Part shown: positions 34,401-47,099 of the stretch, piece by piece | Layout: every line of letters begins with the position of its first letter | Numbering within the stretch: position 1 is the first letter of the stretch | Origin: Thermothielavioides terrestris NRRL 8126 | Taxonomy: Eukaryota; Ascomycota; Sordariomycetes; Sordariales; Chaetomiaceae | Length of the DNA: 64,000 bases | Reading direction: 5' to 3' | NCBI RefSeq assembly: GCF_000226115.1 | Contig: NC_016460.1 | Location: 744,001 to 808,000 of the forward strand | Translations under genes and position numbers: made by a program | Notes under the pieces: model-generated | The model's database searches: none | The model's input: only the letters and a program-made list of their open reading frames with translations | What the model was told of the DNA's origin: nothing

Positions 34401-35818
34401 GAGCGTTGGCTGTGAGCTCATCATCATCTTCTTCTCTCTCAACTTCATGGCCTTCAACAGCCGTGCCTTCTCCGGCGTCATGGTATTTTGTTTGTTCGGC
34501 GGCTGCACCGATGGCTTGGGTGCAGAAGTTGAAGTGACCGGCGGCTGCGTTCCGCTGCTGGCAGTCGACTCGGGAAGCTCAGCGTCAGAAGGTTTGTCGT
34601 CAACAGTGACGGCTTCAACTGCCGGGACAAGATCTTCCGCCTGCTCCTTGATTGGAAATTCTGGCCCTTCTTCGTCCTGGGTGTGCGACTGCGCGCGCCC
34701 TTTCCTGGTGCCCTTGGAATACGACTTGAGTCCGGATGGCACTGTCGCGACCGGACGGTGTGTTGTGCTGCCCGCAGAGGAGCGTGGGCGCCCGGCAAGA
34801 TCGGCTGAGGGCCTGGGTCCTAGCTTGACGCGCGGCTTGGAGTAAGGGTGAGAAGTGGTCGGGTAGAGGTCGGTTCGCGAGGACTGCGACGACATGCGCC
34901 GGCCAGTCTCGTCAAAAGACTTTGCCGGGGACGAAGGCCGCGGGGCTCCTGTGAAGTGAAGGAATTCCGAGTCAGCGGCGAAGCGCGAGGCTTCTGGCGA
35001 CTTTGCAAGCTCCGCGTCGAGCTTGACAGGAGGCTCGGTGGTCGACGCTGTAGGCGATCTAGGGCGCTCCTCCTCCTTGACAACCGACTGGCGCTTTCTC
35101 TCCCGCTCTTCTTCCTCCTCCTCTTCCGCAATCTCCATCAGCCGTCTCCGACGCAGCGAACTTGTCGAGGAGGAGGTCGAGCCTGAGGCGGCGTGCAGGG
35201 AACATGCGGCAGATAACTTGTTGTCCTTGAGCTCCTTGGCATCGGCGATGGAGAAAGTGGTGTCGTAGGGCGAGAAGCGGTCGCACACGGCATCGAAGTG
35301 AACAGTGACTCGCGCTACAGGGCGGACACTTGAGCTTCAATCCCGATCGAGGAAGCCAGGGGTTTCTCAGCAAAATGGCATCGAGCATACCTTGAATTAA
35401 CCTGGAACAATCCTCGGGCAGGTACTTGACAATGACACTGCGGCGTCTGTATCTCAGAAAGCCGTAGAGCGGCGACTTCTCCTCGTACTGCGCAATGTTG
35501 TTTCGAATCTCGACGGTGCCGCCGTTGCCCCGACCGAGGAGCTCGACTTCATCACGCGTGGCATACTTCAGCAGGAACCTGCGTTGCCGAAGCCATGGTC
35601 AGTCATAGCGCGGAAGGAGCAGCGCAAGTGCCCCTGCGCGAAGCTGGAAATGCTAGAGCCTCGCGGCCCCCTGGGAGCATGACCGAGTTGCACAACGGCC
35701 GTCAAAAGCAATGTAGCAACACGTGGTGGCGGAGAGGGACATACCATCCTCCCGGTTCCGCGACCGCCGCCTCATAGGCCTCCTTGACCCGCACATCGTC
35801 CAACCCATTCAGTGACAT
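31422..35818 (-). CDS. ADF-H (cofilin/coactosin-type) actin-binding protein, 1362 aa
   Basis: Four exons on the minus strand: 35818-35745, 35578-35391, 35314-31532 and 31465-31422 (4089 nt, in frame). The introns are 166, 76 and 66 nt. The first two exons supply the N-terminus MSLNGLDDVRVKEAYEAAVA, then GGWFLLKYATRDEVELLGRG and YGFLRYRRRSVIVKYLPED. Together with HFDAVCDRFSPYD in exon 3 they form an ADF-homology domain of about 130 residues. A long disordered middle rich in Ser, Pro and Glu follows, starting with an acidic-basic helix (MEIAEEEEEEERERKRQ). The C-terminal roughly 110 residues (from IVAFMGDVNVQFPDNLLWKR to SILH) form a compact PH-like module, completed by the last short exon (ILEEAHRNHANFGH). 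The family is annotated in fungi as cofilin/tropomyosin-type actin-binding protein and is presumably a cortical actin regulator. Confidence 0.9.
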
Positions 35819-36601
35819 GTCGGAGGAACTGCGTCTCTAACCGCGACCGCAGGGTAAGATTGGTCGGCTTGGGCAAATGTTACGTGCGACAGCCGCAAAC
35901 AACAGCCCAAGGCGCGATTGGAAAAGGCGAGAGATCTGTCCAGCCGAGGCTACATGGAGCGACGAGCCCGTCGGAAGGCGTAGAGGCGGGAGAGCTGCAC
36001 GGCTGAGGCGCGCAATGACATGGAACGGATTGGCACGAGGTAGCAGCAGATCCCAGATGCGCGCTGAAGATCGGGCGATGCGGCTGGTCGCGCGTTCAAC
36101 AGTCAAGCCGCCGGGCTTTGGGTCGTTGCGGAACCGTGTCTCAGCGCGATGGCTGCATGTATGCACACACACAAGCAGGCACGCACAAACGATCAACCAG
36201 GGTAAGCTCGAAGGTCGTGTAGAAATGGCCAAAGCGAAGCAAAGAAGAGAAACGACAAAAAGAGAGCGAAGCCCAGGGAAGGAAGGGAAGGGATAACGAG
36301 CGTGCGTCGGGTCGGTTCGGGCCGCTTGGGCTGCTGTTGCGGAGAGGGCAGCAGCAGCAGGAGACTGCAGCGGTCCGGTCCTCAACGATGCAACTGCTGA
36401 CGGCCCAGGACCAGTCGAAACGGGGTCACCGGAAAAGTTGCAAAGTCGAACGTTTGGGGAGTGAGGGGATGGTTTCGAAAGGAGGTGGATGGCATTCGCG
36501 AATTGGCAGTTGCGCCTCCCCTAGGGCCGCTCACCCAAGAGGTGCGATATTTAGTTTAGCGTCAACAGGGGTCCATGGAGACGAAGCTCAGGGACGACAA
36601 C
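35819..36601. other. Promoter and 5' flank of the actin-binding gene
   Basis: GC-rich, no gene recognised. The minus strand is pyrimidine-rich at about 36231-36295, a common feature near fungal transcription starts. The left copy of the MULE's target duplication begins at 36602. Confidence 0.45.
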
Positions 36602-36611
36602 CTGCTGCTAG
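36602..36611. repeat. Left 10-bp target duplication of the MULE (CTGCTGCTAG)
   Basis: Identical to 52174-52183. Five bases separate each copy from the start of the conserved terminal repeat. Confidence 0.8.
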
Positions 36612-36616
36612 GTCGT

Positions 36617-36646
36617 GGTTATAGAGGTCCCGCCAAGACTAATTTC
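36617..36646 (+). repeat. Left terminal inverted repeat of the MULE
   Basis: Starts GGTTATAGAGGTCCCGCCAA and ends GACTAATTTC; 28 of 30 positions match the right end. It shares its inner 23 bases with the MITE at 28726-29137. Confidence 0.88.
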
Positions 36647-37099
36647 CCGCCCCTGTCAACTCCACCCCCCCATCACAACTCGAAGTACTACAGCAGTACC
36701 GGCAGGGGCCCTCGTATATGTTCCGGGGTACTACGCGCTTAAGGGTAGGTAGCAGTGCGCTTACTACTACTAGCTAGCTATAGGTTATCGCTATATCTAT
36801 ACTATATTAGTTAAGTCTATATAGTAGGTGATATAACCTACCTTAGAGCTACCGCTATCTTACTATATAAGAATAAGTTATATATAGAGGCTATAGCTAG
36901 GCTAAGGAAGTATAAGACTATATTTAACCTAGGCAAAGCCTAGCTAGCTACTAGATAATGGTAGAAATATATTAAAATAAAAGAATTGAACTTAAATATC
37001 TACTTTACCTTTATCTTTACCTTTATCCTTACTACCCTTCCTACCTTAAATTTCCTTATACTATACTAATTAGCTACTAGCTAACTATAAAGTAGAGGT

Positions 37100-38900
37100 A
37101 TAGTATATTTATAATATTCTACTTAATATTTATAAGGTGCCTATATATTTAGGTTAGGGCTTTAGTATATCGCTTAGCCTCCTTTAGAGCATCTCGAGCT
37201 AGCTAGGCTAACTCCTTAGTAGCGGTGGCTAGCTATTTAATAGCTATAGCCTAGTACTCTACTATTAAAGCGACTCTCTCCTTAATATTTTGCTAAAGCT
37301 TAGCCTTAGCGAGCAAGAGGTAAGCTATAGAGGCGGTAGGAGCACTAGACGTAGATATACTAGCACTAGCTAAGGGTGGGGTAGCGGCGATCTCCTTATA
37401 TATCGTACCTTTTAGTGCTAGTTAGTTAAGTATAAATATAAAGTAGCTATAGAGCTATATAGCTTATAAATAGTTGTAACTAAATGTCTACTCTACGCTT
37501 TAAGGTTAGTAGGTAAAGGCTTGTCCTTATCGACTTTAAGGACTTACTTATACTATTTGACAATCTCTAGCTAAATTACAAAGGGTAGCTACTAGTAGCT
37601 CATTAGCATTGGACTAATAGTCGTTTATCAGTTAATATTACTTATAAAAATATAGGACTTAGTATAGCTCTACTTAGTATACTCCTAGTATATATTACCT
37701 AGATCTATATATTAGTTAGCGAATATAAACTTAATATATTAAAAAATATAATACTATACTTACTCTTTTAGAAGTGGTAGGCCTATATATCCCTATTATA
37801 GATATATATAACGTAGACTATATATAGCACTATCTACACCTTACTATAGTCGAGCTCCTCTTTTTTCTTTTTCTTCGCCTACCTAACGTTAGCTAGCTAC
37901 TAACTAGTACTTAAATAGTACTCTTTACTAAAGACTTTGTACCTAAGGATCTAGCTAAGCGCTTTTAAAGGTTGTTAGGCGTGACTAGCTTAGACTTGCC
38001 TTTGTTAGTAAGGATAGTAGGGGCGGTAGAGGGGGTGGCTAGGGTAGGGGGGTAGGGGGAGCAGGGGGGGCTAGCTACTTACTAGAAGCGTTTTTGCTAC
38101 TAATACTAGTGTTAGTAGTAGTGGTAGGCATAGGGTATATATGAGAGCGCTACTACTACTAGCTAGGAGCGGTGGAGGCTAGGGAGGCGGGGGGGCTAGC
38201 TATTTGCTAGCAACGTCCTTGCTACTAGTACTAGTATTGATAGTAGTAGTAGGCGTAGAACGTATAAGGTAGGTATAAGAGCGCTACTACTACTAGCTAG
38301 GGGCGGCGAAAAGGGTAGTAGCTAGGGCAAGGAGGGTAGTAGAAGCTAGCTACTTGCTAGTAACGCTCTCGTTGGTAATAGTAGTAGTAATAGTAGTAGT
38401 AGTAGATATAGGGCGTATAGGGCGTATAAAGTAGGGCTAGAGGCACTGCTACTACTAGTTAGAGGCGGTAGGAGGGTCGGTAGTAGGGGCTAGGGAGGCG
38501 ATAGGAGCTAGCTGCTCACTAGTAGCGGGAACGTCGTTGTTAGCGGTAGTAGAGGGGTTGTTCTCCTTATATAGCTCTATATCGTTGTATTTGAAGTTGC
38601 TATATAATTTAATTAGCTACTGTTAATCGTAATACTACTACTACTACTATAATTTCAACTGATTTTTCGACTTAACCGACTTATAGAGCGTATAAAAAAT
38701 GTAGATTAAAGCTACAATATAGCTAATTAGCTTCCTAGCGATAGCAACGATAGAAATAGCTTTAAATCAACTTATATAACGGTAGCGTAGGTAGGTAGGC
38801 GAGTAGCAACGGCTATAGCTATAAGGTTAGAAGAAGGAAAGGAAGAAGAAGTAGGTAGAAGGCTCTAAGGCAGTAGAAAAAGCTATAGCCTATATATCTA
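37100..38900 (-). pseudogene. Second degenerate ORF of the MULE (Ser/Thr tracts, C-terminal coiled coil)
   Basis: The minus strand encodes Thr/Ser-rich tracts from ACT-type triplet runs, repeated several times between 38.1 and 38.5 kb with similar intervening text. A segment near 37.8 kb follows that could be a Myb/SANT-like helix region, and a clear amphipathic C-terminal helix near 37.15-37.35 kb (NIKERVALIVEY, LATATKELAXLARDALKEA). TAG stops interrupt it. Many fungal transposons carry an accessory DNA-binding protein, so that is the likely role, but the Myb/SANT call is a guess from spacing and not from clear conserved residues. Confidence 0.35.
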
Positions 38901-39799
38901 TATAGTTCTTAAAGAATTGAAGGTTTTAATATCAACTATATAAAGTAAACATTGTTCATTTTTTAGAATTATCTAACTACGAAATATCCTAACTAGCAGT
39001 AGAATAGTAGCTAGCTAGCACCTCCTCTATACTTATATTCCTTCTTTGATTTCTCTATAAAGCTAAGCTTAAAGGTTAAGATAAAATTTCTATTTATCTA
39101 CGATTTTATATAGTGTTGAGCCTACTTTTAGAAACTTCGATCAACTCTATAAAGTTCGTCCTAGGGCTAAGACTTAGACTATTAGCAATATTTACTATAT
39201 TTTAGTATTATAGAAACTCCTTTCTAAGTACGCTAATCGGCTAGGAACTAAGCAACTTACTTATAGTCTAGTAGCTAGCTAGCTACTAATCTTCTAACTT
39301 CTAGCTATTAGTTATTACAAAGTTCCTTAAAGTTGGAAATAGTAATAAGGACGTAAGGTAGTATAGTCTAGTAGCTAGCTAGCACTTAACTAGAGAACTA
39401 TATATTACTACTTATTACTAAGATATAAACGAAGGAATATTTAACCTCTAAACCTATTGTAGATCTTCTTAAACCTTGTCCAACAGCTTCCCTAGAATAT
39501 AGTCGAGATCCTCTTATAAGCTATATATTGCTTATACGTTATCTTAGATCCTATATATCGTAGTTTATAGCAACTATATTAGCTCCTAGACCTATAGGAA
39601 TAGATGCTATATAACAGAGACCTTGTCTAAGCTAGTGAGATCTACTAGCTATAGAACGACGTTATAATATATTTTAAACCCCTTCGTTTCTAAGATACTA
39701 ACTAGCTACTCAAAGTGCTTTAGCTACAACGAGTTCATCAACAAGTAATAATGCTAGATATATAAGCAGGGGAGTAATTAGCTCCTAAACTATATATAC

Positions 39800-40728
39800 T
39801 TATAGCGAAGGATACTAACTAGCTCTAGAATTAAAGTATCTTACAAGAGTTAAGCCATTTAATTCGCCTAGTTGACTATATTGTAGTAGTCTAGGTCATA
39901 GCGTTTATCTAGAGTAGCCTACCTAAATATAGAGACCTCGATAGCAATGTTGGCAATACCTTAGGCAATTAGTCGTAGTAGCTAGATAGCTACTATACCA
40001 CTCTACTACTATTTATCGTTGTACTATAGACTAGGGAACTAGTCTAGTATAAAAACGCTATTGAAGTTGAGAGGCTCGTTAACATCGAACCGCTTATATA
40101 CTATTGATAGCTTATACACAATCAGTGCTTAAGCCCACTTAAGTAGCCTATTAAAGCCCTAGCTATCAAACCGCTCTATATATATAGCTAGAAGTATATA
40201 ATTGAGACTCCTAAACTTAGCCTACATTACCTTGTTTTAGTAGTCTTATATATAGTGATTAAAGTAGATGATTAAACCAGTAAGAGAGAAGGTGTTAGGT
40301 ATCTACTACTTTAGTATAAGCTTAGCATTCTTAACCTTTAAATATTATCTTTCGACTATATTTGTTATAGTGATCTAGTAGAGTAGGGGGGTCGTATCTT
40401 ATATCCAATATACCTATAGTCGAGTATTATTTAGCTAGTTGTTCTTTAAATACTGCTTAAACCTATCAGTACTAGCGTAAGCAATAGCAGCCTCAATAGA
40501 CTCTATATAGCCTTTTTCTAAATAATAGCTTAGAAGAGTAGCTGCTATATAGCTAAGGCACTCTTTGTTAGTACTAATCTAGCGTTTTAAAGTCTCCTAG
40601 CAATGCTTCGTATAAAAGAGATATTATATATATAGGAGGCTATACTTATCGTAGCTAAATGCCTCCTAGATAGTAAGTTGTTTAGCTATAGAGTCGTCGG
40701 TAATTATATATTTTAGAAGCTAGCCTCT
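39800..40728 (-). pseudogene. MULE transposase, C-terminal half of the catalytic region
   Basis: Continues in the same orientation as 50175-51000 once the gypsy and one target copy are removed. Readable pieces are LKYIITDDSIAKQ at the junction, then ISTNKECLSYIA, ESIEAAIAYASTDRFKQYLK and TITNIVER. These follow the usual order of the fungal MULE domain (catalytic Asp region, Cys/His-type helices, TTNxxE motif). Several Trp and Gln codons are TAG. The intact gene would have been over 700 codons; this copy is dead. Confidence 0.72.
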
Positions 40729-40733
40729 ATCAG
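40729..40733. repeat. Left target duplication of gypsy-2 (ATCAG)
   Basis: Identical to 50170-50174, directly abutting both LTRs. Confidence 0.9.
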
Positions 40734-41327
40734 TGTCATGCCCTAGAGCCACCCTAACCCGCGGGACCCGCCTCGGCACCCGGCACAGCCCTCGGAACGC
40801 GCCTCGGCACCTGGCACAACCCTCGGCCCGACCACCTCGCCCTATATCCGGCACCTAGCGTAGCCTGGCCAACCACAGGGTACTACACAGGTCATCTACG
40901 TACACCACTAGGGCGTACGTCAGTAGCCTAGATCACGCGAGCCACCCGGAGGAGCGATCGGAGGGGCATAGAGCTAAGCGAAGTGCGGGGCATTAGGCTA
41001 AGCAAGTGCGGGGAACTGAGACATTGGGTCGGCAACAGAGCGGATTGGGCGTACTCAGAGAGCTATATAGGCGCTATAGGATAGCCTAGGAAAGGATCTA
41101 CAAGCTTAGGAATAGAGGCTAGCCGATATAGAGGAAGATCAAGGGCTAGGATAGGAGAAATAAGGAGGATGGAACCTATAGGCAATAGGAGAGGCTAGCG
41201 TTTAATGCAACTACTTGCAACCCCCCTACCTATAGCTACTCTATAGCGTATACTCTACTTATACCTTACTCGTACTCCGTCACTTCAATGTATACCCCCT
41301 TCCTTTTAGGAGCCTCTACTTCTAACA
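40734..41327 (+). repeat. Left (5') LTR of gypsy-2
   Basis: 594 bp starting TGTCATGCCC, GC-rich, with retained CpG-rich motifs such as CTCGGCACCCGGCAC. It differs from the right LTR mainly by C/T and G/A transitions. Confidence 0.94.
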
Positions 41328-41399
41328 AGTTGAACGTTCTTATCCTACCTTAGGGAGTTGAACTAGTGGAGACGAGCTATAGCCTAGACCTACGTCTAC

Positions 41400-43000
41400 G
41401 CTACGCTTGAGTAGAGCCCTATACCCTCGTAATCTTAGGTACTTTCTACCGATCCGACCTCTTTATATACCCTCTCTATATCGTCTACGCCTAATGCTAC
41501 TATAGGCAAGAGCTCCTAGCACGCTTAAATTGATCTGAACGGCTCCTATATAGCGCTTATCGACCCTCTACTCTCTACCTAGGAGCGCGACCTTATAGAG
41601 GAAGAGCATCGTCTAAGCGCTAAGATCGCTCTCGAACGCTATTATCAAGCTATCCTCTAACTACGAGCTTAGTATATATAACTTCTATACTAAAATGCCT
41701 AGCTTACGTATATTGCCGAAGGCGCTACCTCTTCGAATTCCAACCCTCTTGCCGCCTAGGCCACCAATACTACTATGCTAGCTATATCTATTGCTATGCC
41801 TACGCCTATATCCGCTTCTACACTTGCTTCTATGCCTATTGCTACGTCTAAGGCTACGCCTATAGCTACTACGCCTACGCTTATACCTATAGCTATACCT
41901 ATAGCTACGTCTATTGCTATTGATACCCCTTCGCCTACTGCTAATCCTGAGTTTAATACTCCTATTACGCCTTTACTAATCTTTCTTAGCGCTATAGGAG
42001 CTCCCCTCTAGTATACCACTAGCTTGAACCACCTTATATATAATAGCAAAGATACTTCTTCGCTTTAGGCCTTTTTATACGACTACTATACCAACTTCTA
42101 GCTTATAGGCTACTCGTTCGATAGTAGCGACTACGTTGTATATATAGCAAGCTACCTCTGAGGCCCGCCTAAGAACACCTAGGTAAAGTATATCTAGGAG
42201 TAGAAGGCTAATCCTAACTTTCGTCTTTCGGCTATTACCTAAGGCAAGTTCGTTATATTCCTTTAAAACGAACTATCTAATCCTAATTCATATACCTTTA
42301 GTATAGCCTTGGAGCTTAAGCGCCTTATATAGCGCGAAGACAAGACTGTCCTAGAGTTCGTTGAACGGTTTACTAACGTAATTGCTAATATACCTTCGAA
42401 GTAGGATAAACCTACCTATATAGTCATCCTCTTGCCAAAGTTTCGCCTAGAGATTAGCTTTATCCTCAACTACTCCCCCTAGTTACCTACTATATTCTAG
42501 TAGCTTATAAGCTTCGTCTACTATATCAAGTATAGTTAGTATATTGCTAGTACCTCTTACTATCGCCTTCGCTCGTTAAACAACGCCCCTATAGCTCTAT
42601 AGCCGCTACGCCCTATTAACGTCTTGCCTACGCCCTTCTAACGCCCTATTTGATGCTTTATCTATAGTAGAGAGGGCTATCGCTACGCCAATTGCCCTGA
42701 GAACCGCCCTTCTACCTAGCCTACCTCGCCTTTTGCCTCGCCTATTCAGCTTATTCCGCCTATGGCTACATCTACCTAGCTTCCTCCTATATAGCCTATA
42801 CCCTAGCAACCTACCCTAGATGCTACTATAGTACCCGCTACTACGCCTAAGTTGCGCCTAGTTTACTATACCTACAACGAAGTTGGTTATATCTCTATAT
42901 TCTGCCCTAAGGCTATCTACCGTCGTTGTAGACGTATAGGTTATACCGCTATTCGTTGCCTAGAGCCTCTAAACCCGAACGCCTAAAATAACCTAAACTT
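41400..43000 (+). pseudogene. Gag of gypsy-2, degenerate
   Basis: Plus-strand track with TAG stops. It contains a Pro/Thr/Ala/Ile-rich stretch encoded by repetitive GCTACGCCTATA-type triplets (open at 41775-42011). A capsid-like region follows at about 42.0-42.6 kb, and a cysteine-containing segment at 42.84-42.98 kb (FCPKAIYRRCRRIGYTAIRC) resembles one or two CCHC knuckles with the His lost or out of place. Confidence 0.6.
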
Positions 43001-43059
43001 TACTCTACTTGGATACGACTATAGCGCTAACGCCGCTTAGGAACTTAGGGGGCCTAGGT

Positions 43060-46000
43060 CGTCTTAGATCGAGAGTACTATCCTTGTATACTTAGATAAG
43101 AATTAGAAGCCTATAGTAGCAATGCTAGATACTAGGTTGGATTACAATATAATTAGTTATAGCTTTCTAGCTAAGTATTTATAATTGACTAAGTTTATTT
43201 AGTACCTTGGATTTACCGCTATTAGCAATATACTTATTTTAACGTATAGTGTATACCCTCTATATATTCGTATTACCAACTACCTTAGATACTCCTAGAC
43301 CTATCTACTATACTTTATAGTTATAGATATTGAGCTATTTATAATCCTCTTAGGCTAGACTTAGATAGAGATGGCCAAGCTATTCTTCAACTACTACGAA
43401 AAGACTTAGACTTATTTGAACTTGAAGCGCTACCTTGACTTATAAGTTGAGCCTAAATAGGATTAGAGCGATAATACTTTCCTTATTACTACGCTTATAT
43501 TAGTTACTGACCTAGCTAAACCGCCTAACCTAGCTAACCTAGACGACCTAGCCGAAGAACACTTGCCTACCGTTAGCTTATAACCTACTATTCCTAAGCT
43601 CCTAGAAGTGTATAAGGCCTACTGAGACCTCTTCTCTACTACGGATCAACCTCCCCTGCCTCGCTATACTGCGTTTAAGCATTGTATTGATCTCGAAGAC
43701 AGTACGACTACGCTATAGGGGCCGATCTACCCTCTTAGTAAGAAGGAATTAGAAACCCTATATAAGTAGCTTGTAGAAGCTCTAGAGAAGTAGTGGATCC
43801 GACCTTCTACTAGTCCTATAGGCACGTCTATTCTATTCGTTCTAAAGAAAGGAGGCGAATTACGCCTCGTTGTCGACTATTATACATTTAATTATATTAC
43901 CTATAAGAACCGTGCTCCTATTCCTCTAATCGGTAAGATCCTCGATTGCCTATTTTCTACGAAGATCTATATTAAGCTCGATTTAAAGGATATATACTAT
44001 TGGATCTAGCTACGTAAGGGCGACGAGTAGAAGACCACCTTTCGTATACATTATAGCCACTTCGAGTTTATTATAATGCTAATAGGCCTAGCTAATGTAT
44101 CTACAACCTTCTAGACTTATATCAACTATACCCTCTCTAGCCTTATTAATATCACCTATATCGTATATTTGGATAATATACTAATCTTTAGCAACGACGA
44201 AGCTAAGTATAAGCGATATATATACGAAGTTTTAGAACAGTTGTAAAAAGCTAACCTCTATATCAACCTCCTTAAATGCCGGTTTTATATATACGAAGTT
44301 AAATTCCTTAGGTTCATTGTTACCCTAGAGGGCATTAAGATAGAACTATCGTACATTGAAGCTATTGTATAGTAGCCACTACCTCGTAGTGCTTACAATA
44401 TCTAAGTGTTCCTTAGGTTCACTAGCTTCTACTATAGATTTATTCGCAACTACTTAAAGATCTATACCCCTCTAACCGACCTACTCTAAGGCAATTGTAC
44501 CTTTAAGATAATATAGGATACGATCGATACGTTCTATAAGCTATAATATAGATTCTAGGAAACGCTTGTCCTACGCTATTTCGATCCTAGCTTTCCGACC
44601 TACGTTGAGGTAGATACTTCGAAGTTCGCTATTGGCGTAGTCCTCTCCCAACTGTTCGAAGGCCAGTAGCACCCTATTGCATTCCGCTCCTATAAACTCA
44701 GCCCTAAAGAAACGCGCTATAGCACCGGTGATAGGGAGTTGTTTACGCTTATCGACGCCTTTTATACCTAGCGGCATTACCTCCTATACTTATAGACCAC
44801 TGTTATCGCCTTTATTAACCACCTAAACCTCGAGTATATAAAGACGAAGAAGTAGCCCTCTATATAGTAGCTACGCTAGAGCGATAAGCTTATAGAATTT
44901 AACTTCGTCATTAAGTACTGCCCTAGCCTATAGAACCTTATTAATAGACTCTCTTAAAGACTAGACTTAGCAGAAGGCCCTAGCGACGAGGGCGCTAAGA
45001 ACCTATTGCTATAGCTCCTAGAGGAGCGTATTGCTATAGGAAAGGACTATATACTAGGGCACTACTCTACAGTTAGGGTTGTTACTTTGGCTATATAGCC
45101 AAGACCTAGTATAGGCCTTAGAGAGTTAGAGGATATATATAAGCTATATAAGCAGGAGTTTAATAAGAGTATTACACCTAATATATACCTCGAGGAGGGC
45201 TATTAGAAGGTCTCGTAGTATATAGGTAGTAGTAAGCGTCACTGTAAGCCTATAGCTAGGGACGAGGGAGAGGCGGTGGCGTAGAGGCCTCGCCTAGATA
45301 ACGCTTTTCCACTGGTCAACTATAGCTTAGACGGAAGTACTACCTATAGCCTAGATAGACCTAGTAAACCACCACTAGAGCGTAGCTCCCTAGAGGCCTA
45401 AGAAATATATGTAAAGGAACCTAGCTACCTAGGGCCTAGGCAGCGACCCCCCTTAGACTAGACGGCCTATAGCAGTCTGGCTAGTAGCGTATATACGCCT
45501 AATCACCGCCTATACGTCGCTACCGCTACTAAGAAGCCGGTAGAGGACGAAGGCTAGCCTTTTAAATAGCAACTAATCTAGGTATAGGAAGTCGATCCCT
45601 AGGTGACTAAGGGCGCTTAGAAAACGGCTTGTATATATAGGCAATAGAAGCTCAGAGACAATAGTATCCTACGTTATAGTAGCAAGATCTATATGCCTAT
45701 AGCCCTATAGTACACGCTTTTAGCGTACTACTACAACGCTACAATAGGTAGCTATAACGGCATTAGGAAGACTTACGAACGCCTAATACGCTACTACTAC
45801 TAGCCGGATATATATAGGGAGATCGATCAATATATAGTAGAATATATTATATATAGCTATACAAAAGCGAGAACCTACTACCCTTATAGCAAGCTCGTAG
45901 CGTTGCTAGTTCCTAAGCGCCTATAGCAAGATATTATAGTCGACTTCGTCATTAGCCTACCCACCTCTATCGACCCCTATATATATAAACCCTATAACGC

Positions 46001-47060
46001 TATCCTCGTCATTGTCGACAAGTTTACTAAATACACCCTTTATATTGTAACGTACAAGCAGCTCTAGGCTAGCGCCTTTGCCTACCTCTTCTTCGATTAC
46101 GTTTACCAACCCTTTAGCCTACTATAGACCATTGTTTCTAACTATAGAAGCTTATTTATAAATGGGTTTTAGCGTATACTCTACAACCTCTTGGATATTA
46201 TATAAAAGCTGAGCACTATATACTATCCTCAGACTAACGGCTAGATAAAGAGGTAGAATTAGGCGTTGGAGCATTACCTATATACTTACTATATATAGGA
46301 GCAGTATAACTAGGTATAGAAGTTGGCTCTAGCTAAACACATTTATAATACCTCAATATATTCGACTACGAAGGCGACCCTAGTATACCTCCTTTATAGC
46401 TACTACCTATACAATCTAGCAGACCTACTTACAAACAGCTCAAGCAACGTTCCTACTACAGAGGAGCGTGCTAGGAAGCTCACCAAAGATTAGGAAAGAA
46501 TCTACGAGGCCCTAGTATAAGCTAACAAAGGTTATACGAAGTAGTATAACTATAAATGTACACCTATAACCTTCAGAGTTGGCTAGTAGGTTTAGGTTGA
46601 TTCAAAGTATATTCGCTAGCGGCACCTAAATAGCAAACTCGTAGATAAGTATCTTAGGCTATTTAAAATCATTGCTAATGTAGGTAGTAAGAAGATAGTA
46701 TATCACTTAGATCTCCCACCTACATTTAAGTTCTACCTTATTTTCTCTATTATGATACTCGAGCTGTTCAACGGCAACCTATAGAAAGTGCTTATATACT
46801 ACAATCGTATATAGGTCATTATATAGGAGTAGCATTAAAAGGTCGAAGCCATTTTTAATTATATAGGGCCACCTCTCGATAAGTATTTCCTTATCAAATA
46901 GAAGAACTACCTACTAGAGGAGAACACCTAGGAGCTATATAGGCATATTGATAATAGGCCTTTACTACGCACTTACAAAGTATATATTCAAGATGAGCAT
47001 AGGCGTAGGCGATAAGTGGCGGGAACGTAACAAGGGCGCTAAGTAGCGCTTCAATTAAAG
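43060..47060 (+). pseudogene. Pol of gypsy-2, degenerate (protease, RT, RNase H, integrase, chromodomain-like end)
   Basis: A plus-strand reading gives a protease-like AMLDTRLDYNIISYSF (DTG altered) near 43.12 kb. RT runs at about 43.75-44.35 kb (FVLKKGGELRLVVDY, IKLDLKDIYYWI, and YLDNILIFSN for the YLDD box). RNase H lies at about 44.57-44.95 kb (PIAFRSYKLSPKETRYST) and integrase at about 45.7-46.5 kb (DIIVDFVISLP, IVDKFTKYTLYI, TIVSNYRSLFINGF). A GPY-type region and a basic chromodomain-like end follow. A minus-strand frame over RNase H (44571-44777) and another at 46894-47106 are translation shadows. In-frame stops are overwhelmingly TAG. Confidence 0.82.
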
Positions 47061-47099
47061 AAAAAAGAAAAGAAAAGGAAAAAAGAAAAAACAACGTAA

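Noticed and set aside
38090..38530. Triplet-run region as a CRISPR-like or satellite array
   Set aside because: The units are irregular in length and text and read as Ser/Thr tracts of a coding remnant; spacing does not fit a CRISPR array and the organism is a fungus.
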